Positions 36,144-45,094 of a DNA stretch of 64,000 nucleotides are shown here, one piece after another. The position numbers were made by a program, and so were the translations under genes. Under the pieces are notes generated by a model. That model was given only the letters and a program-made list of their open reading frames with translations. It was not told the DNA's origin and did not search any database. Source of the stretch: CAVRCT01 sp963719645 (GTDB lineage Bacteria > Pseudomonadota > Gammaproteobacteria > DSM-16500); assembly GCA_963719645.1 (NCBI GenBank), contig CAVRCT010000002.1, forward strand, positions 1-64,000, in the 5' to 3' direction. Within the stretch, counting starts at the first letter, position 1; every line of letters begins with the position of its first letter.

Positions 36144-36572
36144 TTAATCTACTTTTTCATAGGAGTCTGAGCCTACAATATTCGAATTCCAGTCACTGCC
36201 TCTTGGATCATCGACAGGTGCGACATCTAACCACAACGTGTGCAACGTACTTTTGTCGTTCGAGATATTGCCTGTCATAGCAACTGCTTGTTTACAGTGT
36301 GGGAAATTAACAGTCACTGTCACCGCATTTCCGTTGTAATATCCTGATATTGGCAAAGGGACTCCGACATCAGCTTTGCAGTTACCCACAGCAGTCGTAA
36401 ATGTTCCGCTCAGTGTACCTGTATTTGCTTGATCACCTGGCTGAAATGCTAATACCATTGTGGATCCACGCTGATTTTTATAAGTGTTGTTGGGTAGCGA
36501 TGCTGCCAAGAGTGATTGGCTGAATGGGATAGAAGACAATCCAATAACCAGGATTAATTGTTTGATATTCAT
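36144..36572 (-). CDS. Secreted avidin-like (streptavidin family) protein
   Basis: The 142-residue product has a signal peptide (MNIKQLILVIGLSSIPFSQS) and an eight-strand avidin barrel. KNQRGSTMVL matches streptavidin YNQLGSTFIV (the biotin-binding Asn and Ser kept, the preceding Trp a Tyr). GTLSGTFTTAVGNC matches LTGTYESAVGNA. NAVTVTVNF replaces the W79 strand with Phe. LHTLWLDVAP keeps the W108 position, and IVGSDSYEKV keeps the final Asp (D128). Several biotin-pocket Trp residues are changed, and a Cys pair (GNC, PHC) is present as in avidin-type disulfides. It may bind biotin more weakly or another ligand. The methyltransferase-LuxR gene lies 77 bases upstream on the same strand. Confidence 0.75.
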   Translation of the reverse strand: MNIKQLILVIGLSSIPFSQSLLAASLPNNTYKNQRGSTMVLAFQPGDQANTGTLSGTFTTAVGNCKADVGVPLPISGYYNGNAVTVTVNFPHCKQAVAMTGNISNDKSTLHTLWLDVAPVDDPRGSDWNSNIVGSDSYEKVD

Positions 36573-36649
36573 TTTTAAAGCTCCTTATATAAAATAACAA
36601 TTTTATCTTACCTTATATCAAAAAAAATCATACTAGGAAAATTCCTAGC

Positions 36650-37648
36650 TTAAAGTGACGGGTCGTAAACCAATCGGCTGAAACCTAGCTGATAAGCAGC
36701 CTCAAAGATATCCGAACGCTGATAGCAATTAATTTTTTCTTTTATTTTCGCCAAATGAAATTCGATTGTTTTAGACGAAACGGATTTTAAAACCGCAATT
36801 TCTTTTGCAGTTTTCCCCAAGAGAAAGTGTTTTATGACAAATGCTTCATGCGGAGTAAATATGATATTTGAAAATTGATACCTCGCTTCAGAGGTAATAG
36901 AGTGGTATGGTTTTTCACAAACAACTTCAAGTAAATATTCACAGTAGGGGAAGGGGTCATTTTCCGAATATCGATGTGAATTTAAATAAAGCTGGACTGT
37001 TTCATTTAAAAAATAATCTTGTTTTTTTATAGGAAGACGATTTTTGTGTGACGCCCATGTTCCAAGCCATTGATGCAATTCATCACGATGTTCAAAATTT
37101 GTTTGATGTTTATGAAATTCTAATTTATGGATAATGAAGCCATTATTTTGTAATAGTGAACAGCACTCACTAGCGGTTATTTCTTTGTAATCTGGAATAA
37201 ATTTAGAAAAATAATTTTTCCATTTGGTTTGTTGTGCTATTTGGTAGAGGAAATAATCATTTTTAAGGCGCCCATGTAAGGCAAAAAACTGAAGATAAGC
37301 TTTTCCTCCCGGTTTTAAAGCCTGATAAATGTTTTGGATAATTTTATTTTTATCTTGAATCCAATGCAAGCAGCTAAAGCTAATAACCGCATCAAAATGC
37401 TCTGTAAACTCAAGATGCAATCCATCAAGCGTTTCAAAAGTTAAATTGGAATATATGAAGTTTCTTTTTGCGCGATCAATTGCATCCTTGATATTATCGA
37501 TCGCCATAAACTGTGAACGTGGATATTGTTTAGCAAGATATTGACTGATTTGACCCTGTCTACATCCGATGTCCAAAATTTTGTTATAATGATTTAAATC
37601 AATTTTGTTTGAAAAATGTTGACCCCAGCTAAATACAACAGAAGCCAT
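36650..37648 (-). CDS. SAM methyltransferase fused to a LuxR-type DNA-binding domain
   Basis: A single uninterrupted frame of 332 residues combines two domains. Residues about 15-170 are a class I (BioC/JHAMT-like) methyltransferase with the SAM-binding motif ILDIGCRQGQIS, acidic loop FMAIDNIKDAI and the post-motif FDAVISFSCLHW. Residues about 262-322 are a LuxR/FixJ helix-turn-helix: FTPHEAFVIKHFLLGKTAKE followed by SVSSKTIEFHLAKIKEKI. LuxR regulators usually carry a PAS, receiver or acyl-homoserine-lactone domain instead. An enzyme as sensory domain would make transcription depend on SAM or a methylated metabolite, which is inference. AAGGAGG precedes the ATG. The HTH resembles those of the PAS-LuxR genes at 38593 and 59562-61672. 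Confidence 0.85.
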   Translation of the reverse strand: MASVVFSWGQHFSNKIDLNHYNKILDIGCRQGQISQYLAKQYPRSQFMAIDNIKDAIDRAKRNFIYSNLTFETLDGLHLEFTEHFDAVISFSCLHWIQDKNKIIQNIYQALKPGGKAYLQFFALHGRLKNDYFLYQIAQQTKWKNYFSKFIPDYKEITASECCSLLQNNGFIIHKLEFHKHQTNFEHRDELHQWLGTWASHKNRLPIKKQDYFLNETVQLYLNSHRYSENDPFPYCEYLLEVVCEKPYHSITSEARYQFSNIIFTPHEAFVIKHFLLGKTAKEIAVLKSVSSKTIEFHLAKIKEKINCYQRSDIFEAAYQLGFSRLVYDPSL

Positions 37649-37756
37649 ATTTGGTAGCCTCCTTATGCTATGACTACATCATTTTCTGGAGCATTACGTA
37701 TGATCATGTGACTCCTGAGTATCAAGATAATTTATCCAAACACTACAATGTAATTA

Positions 37757-38377
37757 TTATCGCGACAGGGTAGCAACCTTCGCACCAAAAATAATTAAAA
37801 ACCCACCTAATGCTTTTGTAATATAATGCAAAAACTTTCCTAAAAAAACTTTAATCCGTTGATGCGCAAAAAACACCGAAACAAGAGAAAACCACATTAG
37901 ATGAATGAATGCAATTTCAAGCGCGTAGCCAAATTGAATCATCAGAGAAGTATTAGGCTTGATCATCATAGTAAATAAAGCTAAAAAGAATAAAATGGTT
38001 TTTGGATTTAATACATTACAAAATAGTCCTTGATAATAGGCTTGAAAATCAGAAATTGTTTTTTTGCTTTTTTCATTAGATGCAAGAGGCATAGCTGGTG
38101 ATTTATCTAATAATCCTTTGATGCCAAGATAGATAAGATAAGCTGCTCCTACATATTTAATGATATTAAAAAGCAGCAATGATTTTGAGATAACAATCGC
38201 TAAACCAAAAATGCAATAACTTGCATGGAAGAGTGTACTTGTTGTGATTCCAAGCGTTGTCATTATGCCAATTCGCTGTGAATAACGTAAAGAGTTACGC
38301 GTGACAATTGCAAAATCTGGACCCGGTGAGATAACTGCTAATAAAATAATGAGGGATACGGATAAGAATTCAATCAT
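37757..38377 (-). CDS. LysE/RhtB family exporter
   Basis: The 206-residue product has six membrane segments and the family signature SPGPDFAIVTRNSLRYSQR at residues 18-36, then GIKGLL and LNPKTILFFLALF. These inner-membrane proteins export amino acids such as lysine, threonine or homoserine lactone using the proton gradient. TAAGGAG precedes the ATG by about five bases. The substrate is not predictable. Confidence 0.9.
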   Translation of the reverse strand: MIEFLSVSLIILLAVISPGPDFAIVTRNSLRYSQRIGIMTTLGITTSTLFHASYCIFGLAIVISKSLLLFNIIKYVGAAYLIYLGIKGLLDKSPAMPLASNEKSKKTISDFQAYYQGLFCNVLNPKTILFFLALFTMMIKPNTSLMIQFGYALEIAFIHLMWFSLVSVFFAHQRIKVFLGKFLHYITKALGGFLIIFGAKVATLSR

Positions 38378-38545
38378 ATTGGCTCCTTAATAAATTTTTA
38401 TTCTGTTGGACAATAAGCTGGATATTATACTACATATCGCGTTAAAAACTAAATCTTACAGGGCATTTTTTATTATGCTGCTTTGCCAAAGCAGCTAAAA
38501 TGGGATTTGAGTTTTTATAATATATCCAGGATAGGAGATAGCCGT

Positions 38546-38596
38546 GTAAAGTGACGGCATTCATCATTTAAGAAATGATTAATGCTGACACTTTAC
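38546..38596. terminator. Long stem-loop overlapping the PAS-LuxR stop codon
   Basis: GTAAAGTGACGGCATTCATC (38546) pairs with the complement ending CACTTTAC at 38596, with 21 of 24 positions paired and a 3-base loop. The stop codon of the luxR gene (38593-38595) lies in the stem. There is no long T-run, so it may be an mRNA-stabilising or bidirectional terminator element. Confidence 0.5.
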
Positions 38597-39321
38597 ATCA
38601 TAGATTTCTCATCTACATAATCAGATAATTTTATAATAAGTTCTGTACGATTTTGACAGTTTAATTTTATTTTAATATTATCGAGATAAGTTTCAATCGT
38701 GCGCGGAGATAAATTGAGATAAGCCGCAATTTGTTTGACTTTCATACCTTGTAAAAGTAATTTTGCGCATTCAATCTGTCTCTTTGATAAATAGATATTA
38801 TTAGTTTCTTTTCCAATAACCTTAGAGATATCTTCATTAGGTGCTAGGATGCCTAGATTAGAAATATGGTGCAACGACTCAGCAAGTGGGCTTTGGCCTA
38901 ATACTATAGAACATCCAAACAAACCTACTATTTTGTTATGGCTATTATACCAGGGTAATTTAATAGAAAGCGTTGATAAGGTAAGGCCAGTTTCTTGTAC
39001 CATGCTTTCTTCAAAAAGCATTCTACGATTAGTTTGGATAACGCGCGCATCATTTTTCAATAATTGATTAGCTACATTCTTATTTAAAAACATATAATAT
39101 TTTTTTCCGACAGATTGTTCTGGCGAATCAAATCCACAGCATATTTCTGCGTTAATCGCATTTGCTTTTTGAATGACACCCGTTCTGTTTTCAAAATAAA
39201 TCGCCATTGGCAATTTTAAAATGCTAGAGACACTCTGTTTCACCCCGACAGGTTTCCGGAGTGTTATGCCATTATTAACTCGATAGAGTTGAAGCTCATT
39301 ACTCATGCTGGGAGTATTCAT
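38593..39321 (-). CDS. PAS-LuxR transcriptional regulator
   Basis: The 242-residue protein has a PAS-like sensor domain (residues about 30-150; LPMAIYFENRTGVIQKANAI, IKLPWYNSHNKIVGLFGCSI) and a C-terminal LuxR HTH (YLSKRQIECAKLLLQGMKVK followed by LNLSPRTIETYLDNIKIKL). It is a paralogue of the three tandem genes at 59562-61672. The divergent neighbour is queF, 134 bases away. The ATG at 39321 is used because the frame otherwise opens with TTG. No acyl-homoserine-lactone domain is present, so its ligand is unknown. Confidence 0.85.
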   Translation of the reverse strand: MNTPSMSNELQLYRVNNGITLRKPVGVKQSVSSILKLPMAIYFENRTGVIQKANAINAEICCGFDSPEQSVGKKYYMFLNKNVANQLLKNDARVIQTNRRMLFEESMVQETGLTLSTLSIKLPWYNSHNKIVGLFGCSIVLGQSPLAESLHHISNLGILAPNEDISKVIGKETNNIYLSKRQIECAKLLLQGMKVKQIAAYLNLSPRTIETYLDNIKIKLNCQNRTELIIKLSDYVDEKSMM

Positions 39322-39455
39322 AATCAAATCTTATTACATTGGAGGTGATCATTATATCATCAACTAATGTAAACACAACTTAATATCATCCCGTAAAAAT
39401 ACGGTAATATTTATTAAAATGACCCCCTAAAATGTACAGCAACTAAATTAAATGG

Positions 39456-40298
39456 ATGAATGCAACTATGAATAATATCGTTCTCAATTCGCAGCTTGGA
39501 AAAGAAGTGAATTATGATACTCACTATAATCCCGGAGCACTTTTCCCAATAGACAGAAAGTCCAAACGCGACGAAATAGGTATTCCTGATCAGTTGCCAT
39601 TCTTTGGTATGGATATTTGGAATCATTACGAAGTCTCATGGCTAGATCTTAAAGGAAAACCAATTGTGGCAGTCGCCAAAATAAGTTATAGCTGTTCATC
39701 GCCTTGTATTATTGAATCAAAATCGATGAAACTTTATTTTAACTCTTTAAATAATACTAAGTTTAAAGATGCAGTTGAGGTACAAGCTGTCATTAAAAAA
39801 GATATTGAAGAGCAGGTAGGAGCACCTGTTTCCATTAATATTCTATCATTGGATTCAATCAAGGACGAAAAACTGATCATTAGATTAAAAGGTATTTGTT
39901 TAGATGAATTAGAAATTAGTTGTTCATCGTATATGACAGATTCTTCTTATTTACAGACAAAGGAACAGGTAGTATCCGAATCTGTTTACTCGAATTTACT
40001 TAAATCGAATTGTCTTGTAACCAACCAACCTGATTGGGGAACTGTGCAGATTATTTATAAAGGAAAGCAAATCGATCATGCGGGTTTACTAAGATATATC
40101 GTATCTTTTAGAAATCATACTGAATTTCACGAGCAATGTATTGAACGAATTTTTATTGACATCATGCGGTGCTGTCAGCCAGAAGAATTAACTGTTTATG
40201 CGCGTTATACCCGGCGTGGTGGTTTAGATATTAATCCATTTCGAACTACAAAAAAACAATATACAGATATTAGCAATGAGAGACTTTATCGGCAGTAA
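39456..40298 (+). CDS. queF: NADPH-dependent 7-cyano-7-deazaguanine reductase
   Basis: QueF reduces preQ0 to preQ1 in queuosine biosynthesis in the cytosol. The 280-residue length matches the two-lobed E. coli type. The nucleophilic Cys186 lies in SNCLVTNQPDWG with the following Asp193, and the QueF motif ESKSMKLYFNSLN, near residue 87, is intact. The C-terminal block LTVYARYTRRGGLDINPFR is typical. The start could also be the ATG four codons downstream. No other queuosine genes and no preQ1 riboswitch were seen nearby. Confidence 0.96.
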   Translation: MNATMNNIVLNSQLGKEVNYDTHYNPGALFPIDRKSKRDEIGIPDQLPFFGMDIWNHYEVSWLDLKGKPIVAVAKISYSCSSPCIIESKSMKLYFNSLNNTKFKDAVEVQAVIKKDIEEQVGAPVSINILSLDSIKDEKLIIRLKGICLDELEISCSSYMTDSSYLQTKEQVVSESVYSNLLKSNCLVTNQPDWGTVQIIYKGKQIDHAGLLRYIVSFRNHTEFHEQCIERIFIDIMRCCQPEELTVYARYTRRGGLDINPFRTTKKQYTDISNERLYRQ

Positions 40299-40515
40299 AA
40301 CGGTAGTGAAGTCAACCATAATGCATTGGCTAAAACAACAAATTGGTCATAGGTCAACCCAATTTTAGCAAAAGCACGTTGTTATTTCATCCTATCATAA
40401 AAAAGAACGTTTTTTAACGCAAGCGACTCTAACACGGATCCCAGTATTTTCTCTAGAAAAAATGTTGTTTAATAATTATGATTAACTCCGTGTTTCACAT
40501 GAGCCACTTGCTCTG

Positions 40516-42294
40516 TCAGGTTTTTTTGTCTGTCTCTGGTAAAAACCCACCCGCTTGCATTTGCCACATTCTTGCATAGAGACCGTTTTTATTGATAAGT
40601 GTTGAATGGCTACCATCCTCAACAATTTGTCCGTTATCTAATACTAATATTCTATCCATTTTAGCAAGTGTAGATAAACGATGCGCAATGACGATAGTGG
40701 TTTTATCTTGCATTATCAAATCCAGCGCATCCTGAATGTATTTTTCGGTAACTGAATCCAGCGATGACGTTGCTTCATCTAAAATCAAAATAGGGGCGTT
40801 TTTAAGCATCGCTCTTGCAATAGCAATGCGCTGGCGTTGGCCACCTGATAATTTTATTCCGCGTTCTCCCACTAAAGATTGATAGCCTTGATCTAGCTGA
40901 CTGATAAACTCATGGCAATACGCTTTTTTTGCAACGTTAATCACTTCTTCTTCGTTAGCGTTGCTATTTCCAAAATGAATATTATCGATGAGTGAACGGT
41001 GAAAAAGCGTAATGTCTTGTGGTATCAAAGCAATTTGCTCTCTTAAAGATTGTTGAGTCACTTGATTGACATTTTGTCCATCTATTGTAATTTCACCGGA
41101 TTCCACTTCATATAGTCGTAAAATTAAATTGACAAAGGTACTTTTTCCGCTGCCGGTAAAGCCAACCAATCCCACTTTCTGGCCACCTTCAATGACTATG
41201 TTTTTATTTTGAAATAAACGTGCGCCTTCGCCATAATGGAATGTCACATCATGAAATTGAATTTTTCCTTTTGAAAGGATAAGCGGTTTTGCATCAGCCG
41301 CGTCAATAATTTCGTGTGGCTGTGAAATGATTGAAAGTGCTTGCTTACATATCCCAATCTGCTCTGAAAACGAAACAAATTGACTTGCTAAAAACCAGAG
41401 ATTCCACAAGATACTAATCGATAAAGAGATAACAAAGGTAAAGTCGCCAATGGAAACAAGATTTTTGCTGTACATATGAAGCAGAATCAAAAGATTTAGG
41501 CTAATCAATCCAATAATACTAATATCCCAAAATATTCTCATATAAATAATCTTGGTTTGCATTGTTCTATCTTGTTGCACAACATACTCAATATTTTTTC
41601 TGATATATTTATTCTCATCAGCATGTTTAGCAAAAAGTCTCACATTTATAATATTGCTAATGCTATCTACCATTTTTCCAACCACCGATGTTTTTGCCTC
41701 AGCAAAAATATGTGATAGATGTTGGATAGGTTTTAAGAAAAAGAATGTTATGAAAATGAATAAAAAAGCCCATCCCATTAAAATAACGGCAAAAATTGGA
41801 TGAATAAACAAAAGTGTAATAGTTGCTACGCTCAAGCCAAGTATTTGTGCATACAAATCATCTACCGTTGTAAAAATATCAATAACACCGTGTTGCATAT
41901 CTGTAATTTTATTAACGAGGCTTCCTGCAAAATTATTTTGGAAATAACGATGAGAATGCAGATTAAGATAATCAAACATTTTATTCATCACGTCTTCACG
42001 TAGCGTTGGAAACAATTTCAATTTCGCCCAGTCTAATAAACGCATGTTAATGCTTAGGCCAATCCATAACACAATATAGCCGAAGACATATGGTTCAACT
42101 GTCTTGAATACAGCGGATTTATCACCATTAAATGCAACGACATGATCGATAATCAGTTTTAGCGTATAGGGTAGAAAGGTAGTAGTAAAAGCCCAAAGTA
42201 TTCCAACAAACACGAAGATCAAGCACAATCCTTTGTAAGGCTTTATTAGATTGATCAAAAAATAATTTAAAGAGTTAGTTTGATTACTTTTCAT
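40516..42294 (-). CDS. ABC exporter, fused permease and ATPase
   Basis: The 592-residue half-transporter has six membrane helices (residues 1-310) and an ATP-binding domain: Walker A GFTGSGKST, Q-loop, signature LSGGQRQRIAIARA, Walker B ILILDEATSSLDS and the switch His in VIAHRLST. It works as a homodimer or heterodimer, exporting lipids, peptides or drugs. No partner half is adjacent. Family MsbA/McjD-like; substrate unknown. The 217 bases before it (40299-40515) hold no gene. Confidence 0.93.
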   Translation of the reverse strand: MKSNQTNSLNYFLINLIKPYKGLCLIFVFVGILWAFTTTFLPYTLKLIIDHVVAFNGDKSAVFKTVEPYVFGYIVLWIGLSINMRLLDWAKLKLFPTLREDVMNKMFDYLNLHSHRYFQNNFAGSLVNKITDMQHGVIDIFTTVDDLYAQILGLSVATITLLFIHPIFAVILMGWAFLFIFITFFFLKPIQHLSHIFAEAKTSVVGKMVDSISNIINVRLFAKHADENKYIRKNIEYVVQQDRTMQTKIIYMRIFWDISIIGLISLNLLILLHMYSKNLVSIGDFTFVISLSISILWNLWFLASQFVSFSEQIGICKQALSIISQPHEIIDAADAKPLILSKGKIQFHDVTFHYGEGARLFQNKNIVIEGGQKVGLVGFTGSGKSTFVNLILRLYEVESGEITIDGQNVNQVTQQSLREQIALIPQDITLFHRSLIDNIHFGNSNANEEEVINVAKKAYCHEFISQLDQGYQSLVGERGIKLSGGQRQRIAIARAMLKNAPILILDEATSSLDSVTEKYIQDALDLIMQDKTTIVIAHRLSTLAKMDRILVLDNGQIVEDGSHSTLINKNGLYARMWQMQAGGFLPETDKKT

Positions 42295-42426
42295 TTGGTT
42301 AGCTCATTGTTACAGCATGGGTTTTTAGTGTTTTATTGTAACATTTTTTATTTACTTATTATCAATTCCAAATAATTAAGAAATATAATATCCACCAACA
42401 CCCTTGTGGGTATAGCGTTCTGAAAA

Positions 42427-43446
42427 TCACATGCTGCTACTGCTCTTGTCTGTTCTAAAAGCTATCTCGACAACACCTTGTGGATCAAACTGGGAAACAA
42501 AATGCTTGTACGCTTCAATTCGGCTCTGATTTCCTATCGAGGTTAAGAGTAACTGCTGACCGAAGAGAGCGATATCTTCTACTATTCGTTCATGCCGATA
42601 ATATGCCAACACTGTCATATCGATCTCAGCCTTTCCATAGCCTTTATAAAAAAATTCTTCTTCATGCTGCTTATTCCAAACATTAGCGACGCCACCACCA
42701 ATAAACATCAGATCACGCTCCTTAGGTGCCATGATAGGATCATCCCAATCCACCATATAGATAACATCATTTCCATCCATCAATACATTGCCGCCATGAA
42801 TATCGGAATGGCACAACACGAATTTCTGAGAGAATTGGTCTTGGATTTTTTGGCATAGCTGTTCAGCTCGATCTACCAACCGATGAATAACTGCCGCATG
42901 TTTTTTCATAAACGAGAGTAACTTCAAAGCAGTTTCATCGCCGCTCGGTTCAGATGCAATATGAGTATAGAGCGACCTAACAGCCTCTCGCCATTTAGAT
43001 GAATAATCTTCACGCCGGATCATGGCTTGGACTGATGGTGGCACATCAATTTCATGAATTTGTTTCATTACTTTGCCGAGTGTAAACCATTGGTCGTCGG
43101 TTAAATCACGACGAAATCCGTCTTGCCCTTCGATAAATGGGGACACAATCAAGGTGTAATCATCCATATGCTGCGTGGGTTGTCCACGGTTTGTTTTGAG
43201 GGGAAGAACAACCTGCTGAATTCCGACATTATGTAACAGCGCTATTATGATAGTGCTGATATCATGACAATGACCGCGCTTTAACTTTACGAAATAAGAT
43301 GACTTGTCGTGCGCCTTTGCTTTATACACTGATGCATTCATATCTGCGCCCAAGGGAAGAAATGTAAGCGCAGCAACGCGAATGCCATAATCCGTGTTTA
43401 GGCAATCAATAATACGTTGGTCTGAAAGAGGAGGTTTTTCTATCAT
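42427..43446 (-). CDS. APH-fold phosphotransferase, spectinomycin kinase APH(9)-like
   Basis: The 339-residue product has the aminoglycoside phosphotransferase fold. FLPLGADMNASVYKA matches the opening of APH(9)-type spectinomycin kinases. The catalytic loop is CHSDIHGGNVLMDG, the metal site YMVDWDDPIMAPKERDLMFI and the following GGG. APH(9)-Ia was described from Legionella pneumophila. Activity on spectinomycin or another small molecule is inference. It stands alone on the minus strand, convergent with no obvious partner. Confidence 0.85.
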   Translation of the reverse strand: MIEKPPLSDQRIIDCLNTDYGIRVAALTFLPLGADMNASVYKAKAHDKSSYFVKLKRGHCHDISTIIIALLHNVGIQQVVLPLKTNRGQPTQHMDDYTLIVSPFIEGQDGFRRDLTDDQWFTLGKVMKQIHEIDVPPSVQAMIRREDYSSKWREAVRSLYTHIASEPSGDETALKLLSFMKKHAAVIHRLVDRAEQLCQKIQDQFSQKFVLCHSDIHGGNVLMDGNDVIYMVDWDDPIMAPKERDLMFIGGGVANVWNKQHEEEFFYKGYGKAEIDMTVLAYYRHERIVEDIALFGQQLLLTSIGNQSRIEAYKHFVSQFDPQGVVEIAFRTDKSSSSM

Positions 43447-43507
43447 ATTTGAAGTGTACCGTAAGAGTATTGGAAAAATCCATCCTGAAATCGCAAGTCT
43501 GGGTGCA

Positions 43508-43860
43508 ACCCCAATGGCACTAGCTTAAGAAAGAGCTTGTCATCCGGAGTGCTTTTTGCTCCGAAGCAACTGTCTTGAAAATTATATAGCAGTTATCTGC
43601 TTAGAGAAGTCTCTCCCTTTGAAAAAGGGAGGTCAGGAGGGATTTTTATAAAATTTATTTTTTTACAAATCCCCCTCAATCCCCCTTTTTCAAAGGGGGA
43701 GGCCCTTGTCTTAAGCAGCTCCCGCAAAAGAAAGGGCTGTCATCCTGGGTGCTTAAGAAAGGGCTGTCATCCTGAGCGCTTAAGAACAGGCTGTCATCCT
43801 GAGTGCTTTTCGCTCCGAAGGATCTCCCGAAAATTTCTGATGTTTAGTTAAAAATATTCG
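43508..43860. repeat. Composite repeat region with palindrome and 27-bp tandem repeats
   Basis: It starts with AATGGCACTAGCTTAAG, the outer arm of the 442-bp element. An inverted repeat follows (CCCTTTGAAAAAGGGAGG near 43615 with CCCCCTTTTTCAAAGGGGGA near 43681). Then come three 27-bp tandem units at 43728-43754, 43755-43781 and 43782-43808, each with GGCTGTCATCCTG and ending GCTT. The region closes with CGCTCCGAAGGATC. No coding capacity. 43861-44132 contains only the short palindrome at 44051. Confidence 0.75.
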
Positions 43861-44050
43861 TAAGCATCTCTCTGCGATAGAGAGGGCAATAGTGAGAGCT
43901 GGTGGGTTAATTAAAATCTAAATGCATTCCAATGCTTGCTGAATTTTATCTAACATATTATTATCAACTCTTCCAATTGCTGAAGAATTAATTCTCTATC
44001 AGTAACTTGCACCAATTAGATAGTTTTCTAGTTTTTTCAAGCTAAATTCT

Positions 44051-44074
44051 ACACCCAATAGTATGAACTATTAG
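44051..44074. repeat. Short ACACCCAATA palindrome copy
   Basis: ACACCCAATAGTATGAACTA followed by TTAG is a partly degraded copy of the palindrome family at 11094, 56150 and 59278. It lies downstream of the higA gene. Confidence 0.6.
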
Positions 44075-44132
44075 TACAATTCAGGCTGAATTGGCGGCTG
44101 CCTAATAATAAAAGTAATTTGAATAACACATA

Positions 44133-44438
44133 TCAAGCAGCAGCTTCATCAATTGGTTTAATTTTCTTTAATTTTTGATTAATAATTTTTCTTTTATTTT
44201 CCAAATCATAATCCGCTTGCAAACCAAGCCAGAATCCCTCACTTGTGCCAAAAGCACGAGCAAGTCTTAAATCAGTATCAGCTGTTATTGCACGAAGGCC
44301 ATGAACAATTTCATTGATACGTCGTGGGGGAACATCAATGCTGAGAGCTAATTTATTTTGACTAAGACCCATTGGATTCAGAAATTCTTCTAAAAGAATT
44401 TCTCCAGGATGAATATTTTTTAGTTTTGTTTTAGACAT
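44133..44438 (-). CDS. higA: HigA family antitoxin
   Basis: The 101-residue protein is an XRE/HigA (VapI-type) antitoxin: NIHPGEILLEEFLNPMGLSQ opens the helix-turn-helix, and GTSEGFWLGLQADYDLE closes it. It would neutralise the adjacent HigB and repress the operon by binding the double palindrome upstream. The order toxin then antitoxin, with 12 bases between them, is the typical higBA arrangement. Confidence 0.93.
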   Translation of the reverse strand: MSKTKLKNIHPGEILLEEFLNPMGLSQNKLALSIDVPPRRINEIVHGLRAITADTDLRLARAFGTSEGFWLGLQADYDLENKRKIINQKLKKIKPIDEAAA

Positions 44439-44450
44439 TTTTTCATACCT

Positions 44451-44732
44451 CTAATGATAATCTTCAATAATAGCATCGCTTGCATTGCCATCTGCCCACT
44501 TAAAACAAATCCGCCACTGATCATTAACTCTTATACTATACTCACCAGCTTTATCACCTTTCAAAGCTTCGAGCCTATTATTTGGAGGAATGCGCAAGTC
44601 GTTTAGTTGACGCGCGTTATTTAGCATTCTGAGCTTACGTCTAGCAATATTTTGAATATCCCTCGGAAGACGCAGCGCCACTTCACCTTCCCAAATTTTT
44701 CGTGTTTCCTTGCATTTAAAATTTAATATCAT
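44451..44732 (-). CDS. higB: HigB family mRNA-interferase toxin
   Basis: The 93-residue protein is a RelE/HigB toxin: KCKETRKIWEG at the start, RKLRMLNNARQLNDLRIPPN, LKGDKAGEYSIRVNDQWRIC and the C-terminal DAIIEDYH. HigB toxins cut ribosome-bound mRNA. Full length and with the key basic and aromatic residues, so likely active. AGGAT lies eight bases before the ATG. Confidence 0.93.
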   Translation of the reverse strand: MILNFKCKETRKIWEGEVALRLPRDIQNIARRKLRMLNNARQLNDLRIPPNNRLEALKGDKAGEYSIRVNDQWRICFKWADGNASDAIIEDYH

Positions 44733-44743
44733 ATATTATCCTA

Positions 44744-44780
44744 ATTATAACGCTATGCGTTATATAACGCAATACGTTAT
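44744..44780 (-). promoter_or_regulatory. higBA promoter with two tandem operators
   Basis: Two 17-bp near-palindromes, ATAACGCTATGCGTTAT (44747-44763) and ATAACGCAATACGTTAT (44764-44780), stand back to back. On the minus strand -10 TATAAT (44744-44749) and -35 TTGCGT (44767-44772) with a 17-base spacer overlap them, so HigA bound to both sites would block RNA polymerase. Confidence 0.8.
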
Positions 44781-45094
44781 ATAATGTCAGAAACTAGCTT
44801 AAAATTCAATCATTTGGGTAAGATTCGCTTACAATTGATTTTGGGGATAAAAACGCGGTTAATTGGCTAAAATTTTTTAATTTAAGATTTTTTTAAGAAT
44901 TTATTAATAGAATAAATCAAATCAATAATGAATGGTAAAATCAGCATGGCAATAAATCGACACAAGAAATTTGAAGCGAAGCAAGAAGGTTTTAGAGTTA
45001 ACACTACAGTTATTCCTTTTACTCCTAGCCAAAGTAATCCCTCGTGTTCATACAAAAATTTGGCTGACATTTTTTCTAACATGGGATACATATC

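Noticed and set aside
39322..39455. A preQ1 riboswitch before queF
   Set aside because: No pseudoknot-forming preQ1 aptamer pattern was seen in the 134 bases between the divergent genes.
43508..43860. A CRISPR array at the 27-bp repeats
   Set aside because: The three units are directly adjacent with no spacers, so this is a simple tandem repeat.
44882..45091. A 69-residue minus-strand frame with a hydrophobic C-terminus
   Set aside because: It follows the hydrolase remnant by three bases but has no ribosome site and no recognised family. It could be real, but the evidence is too thin to list as a gene.
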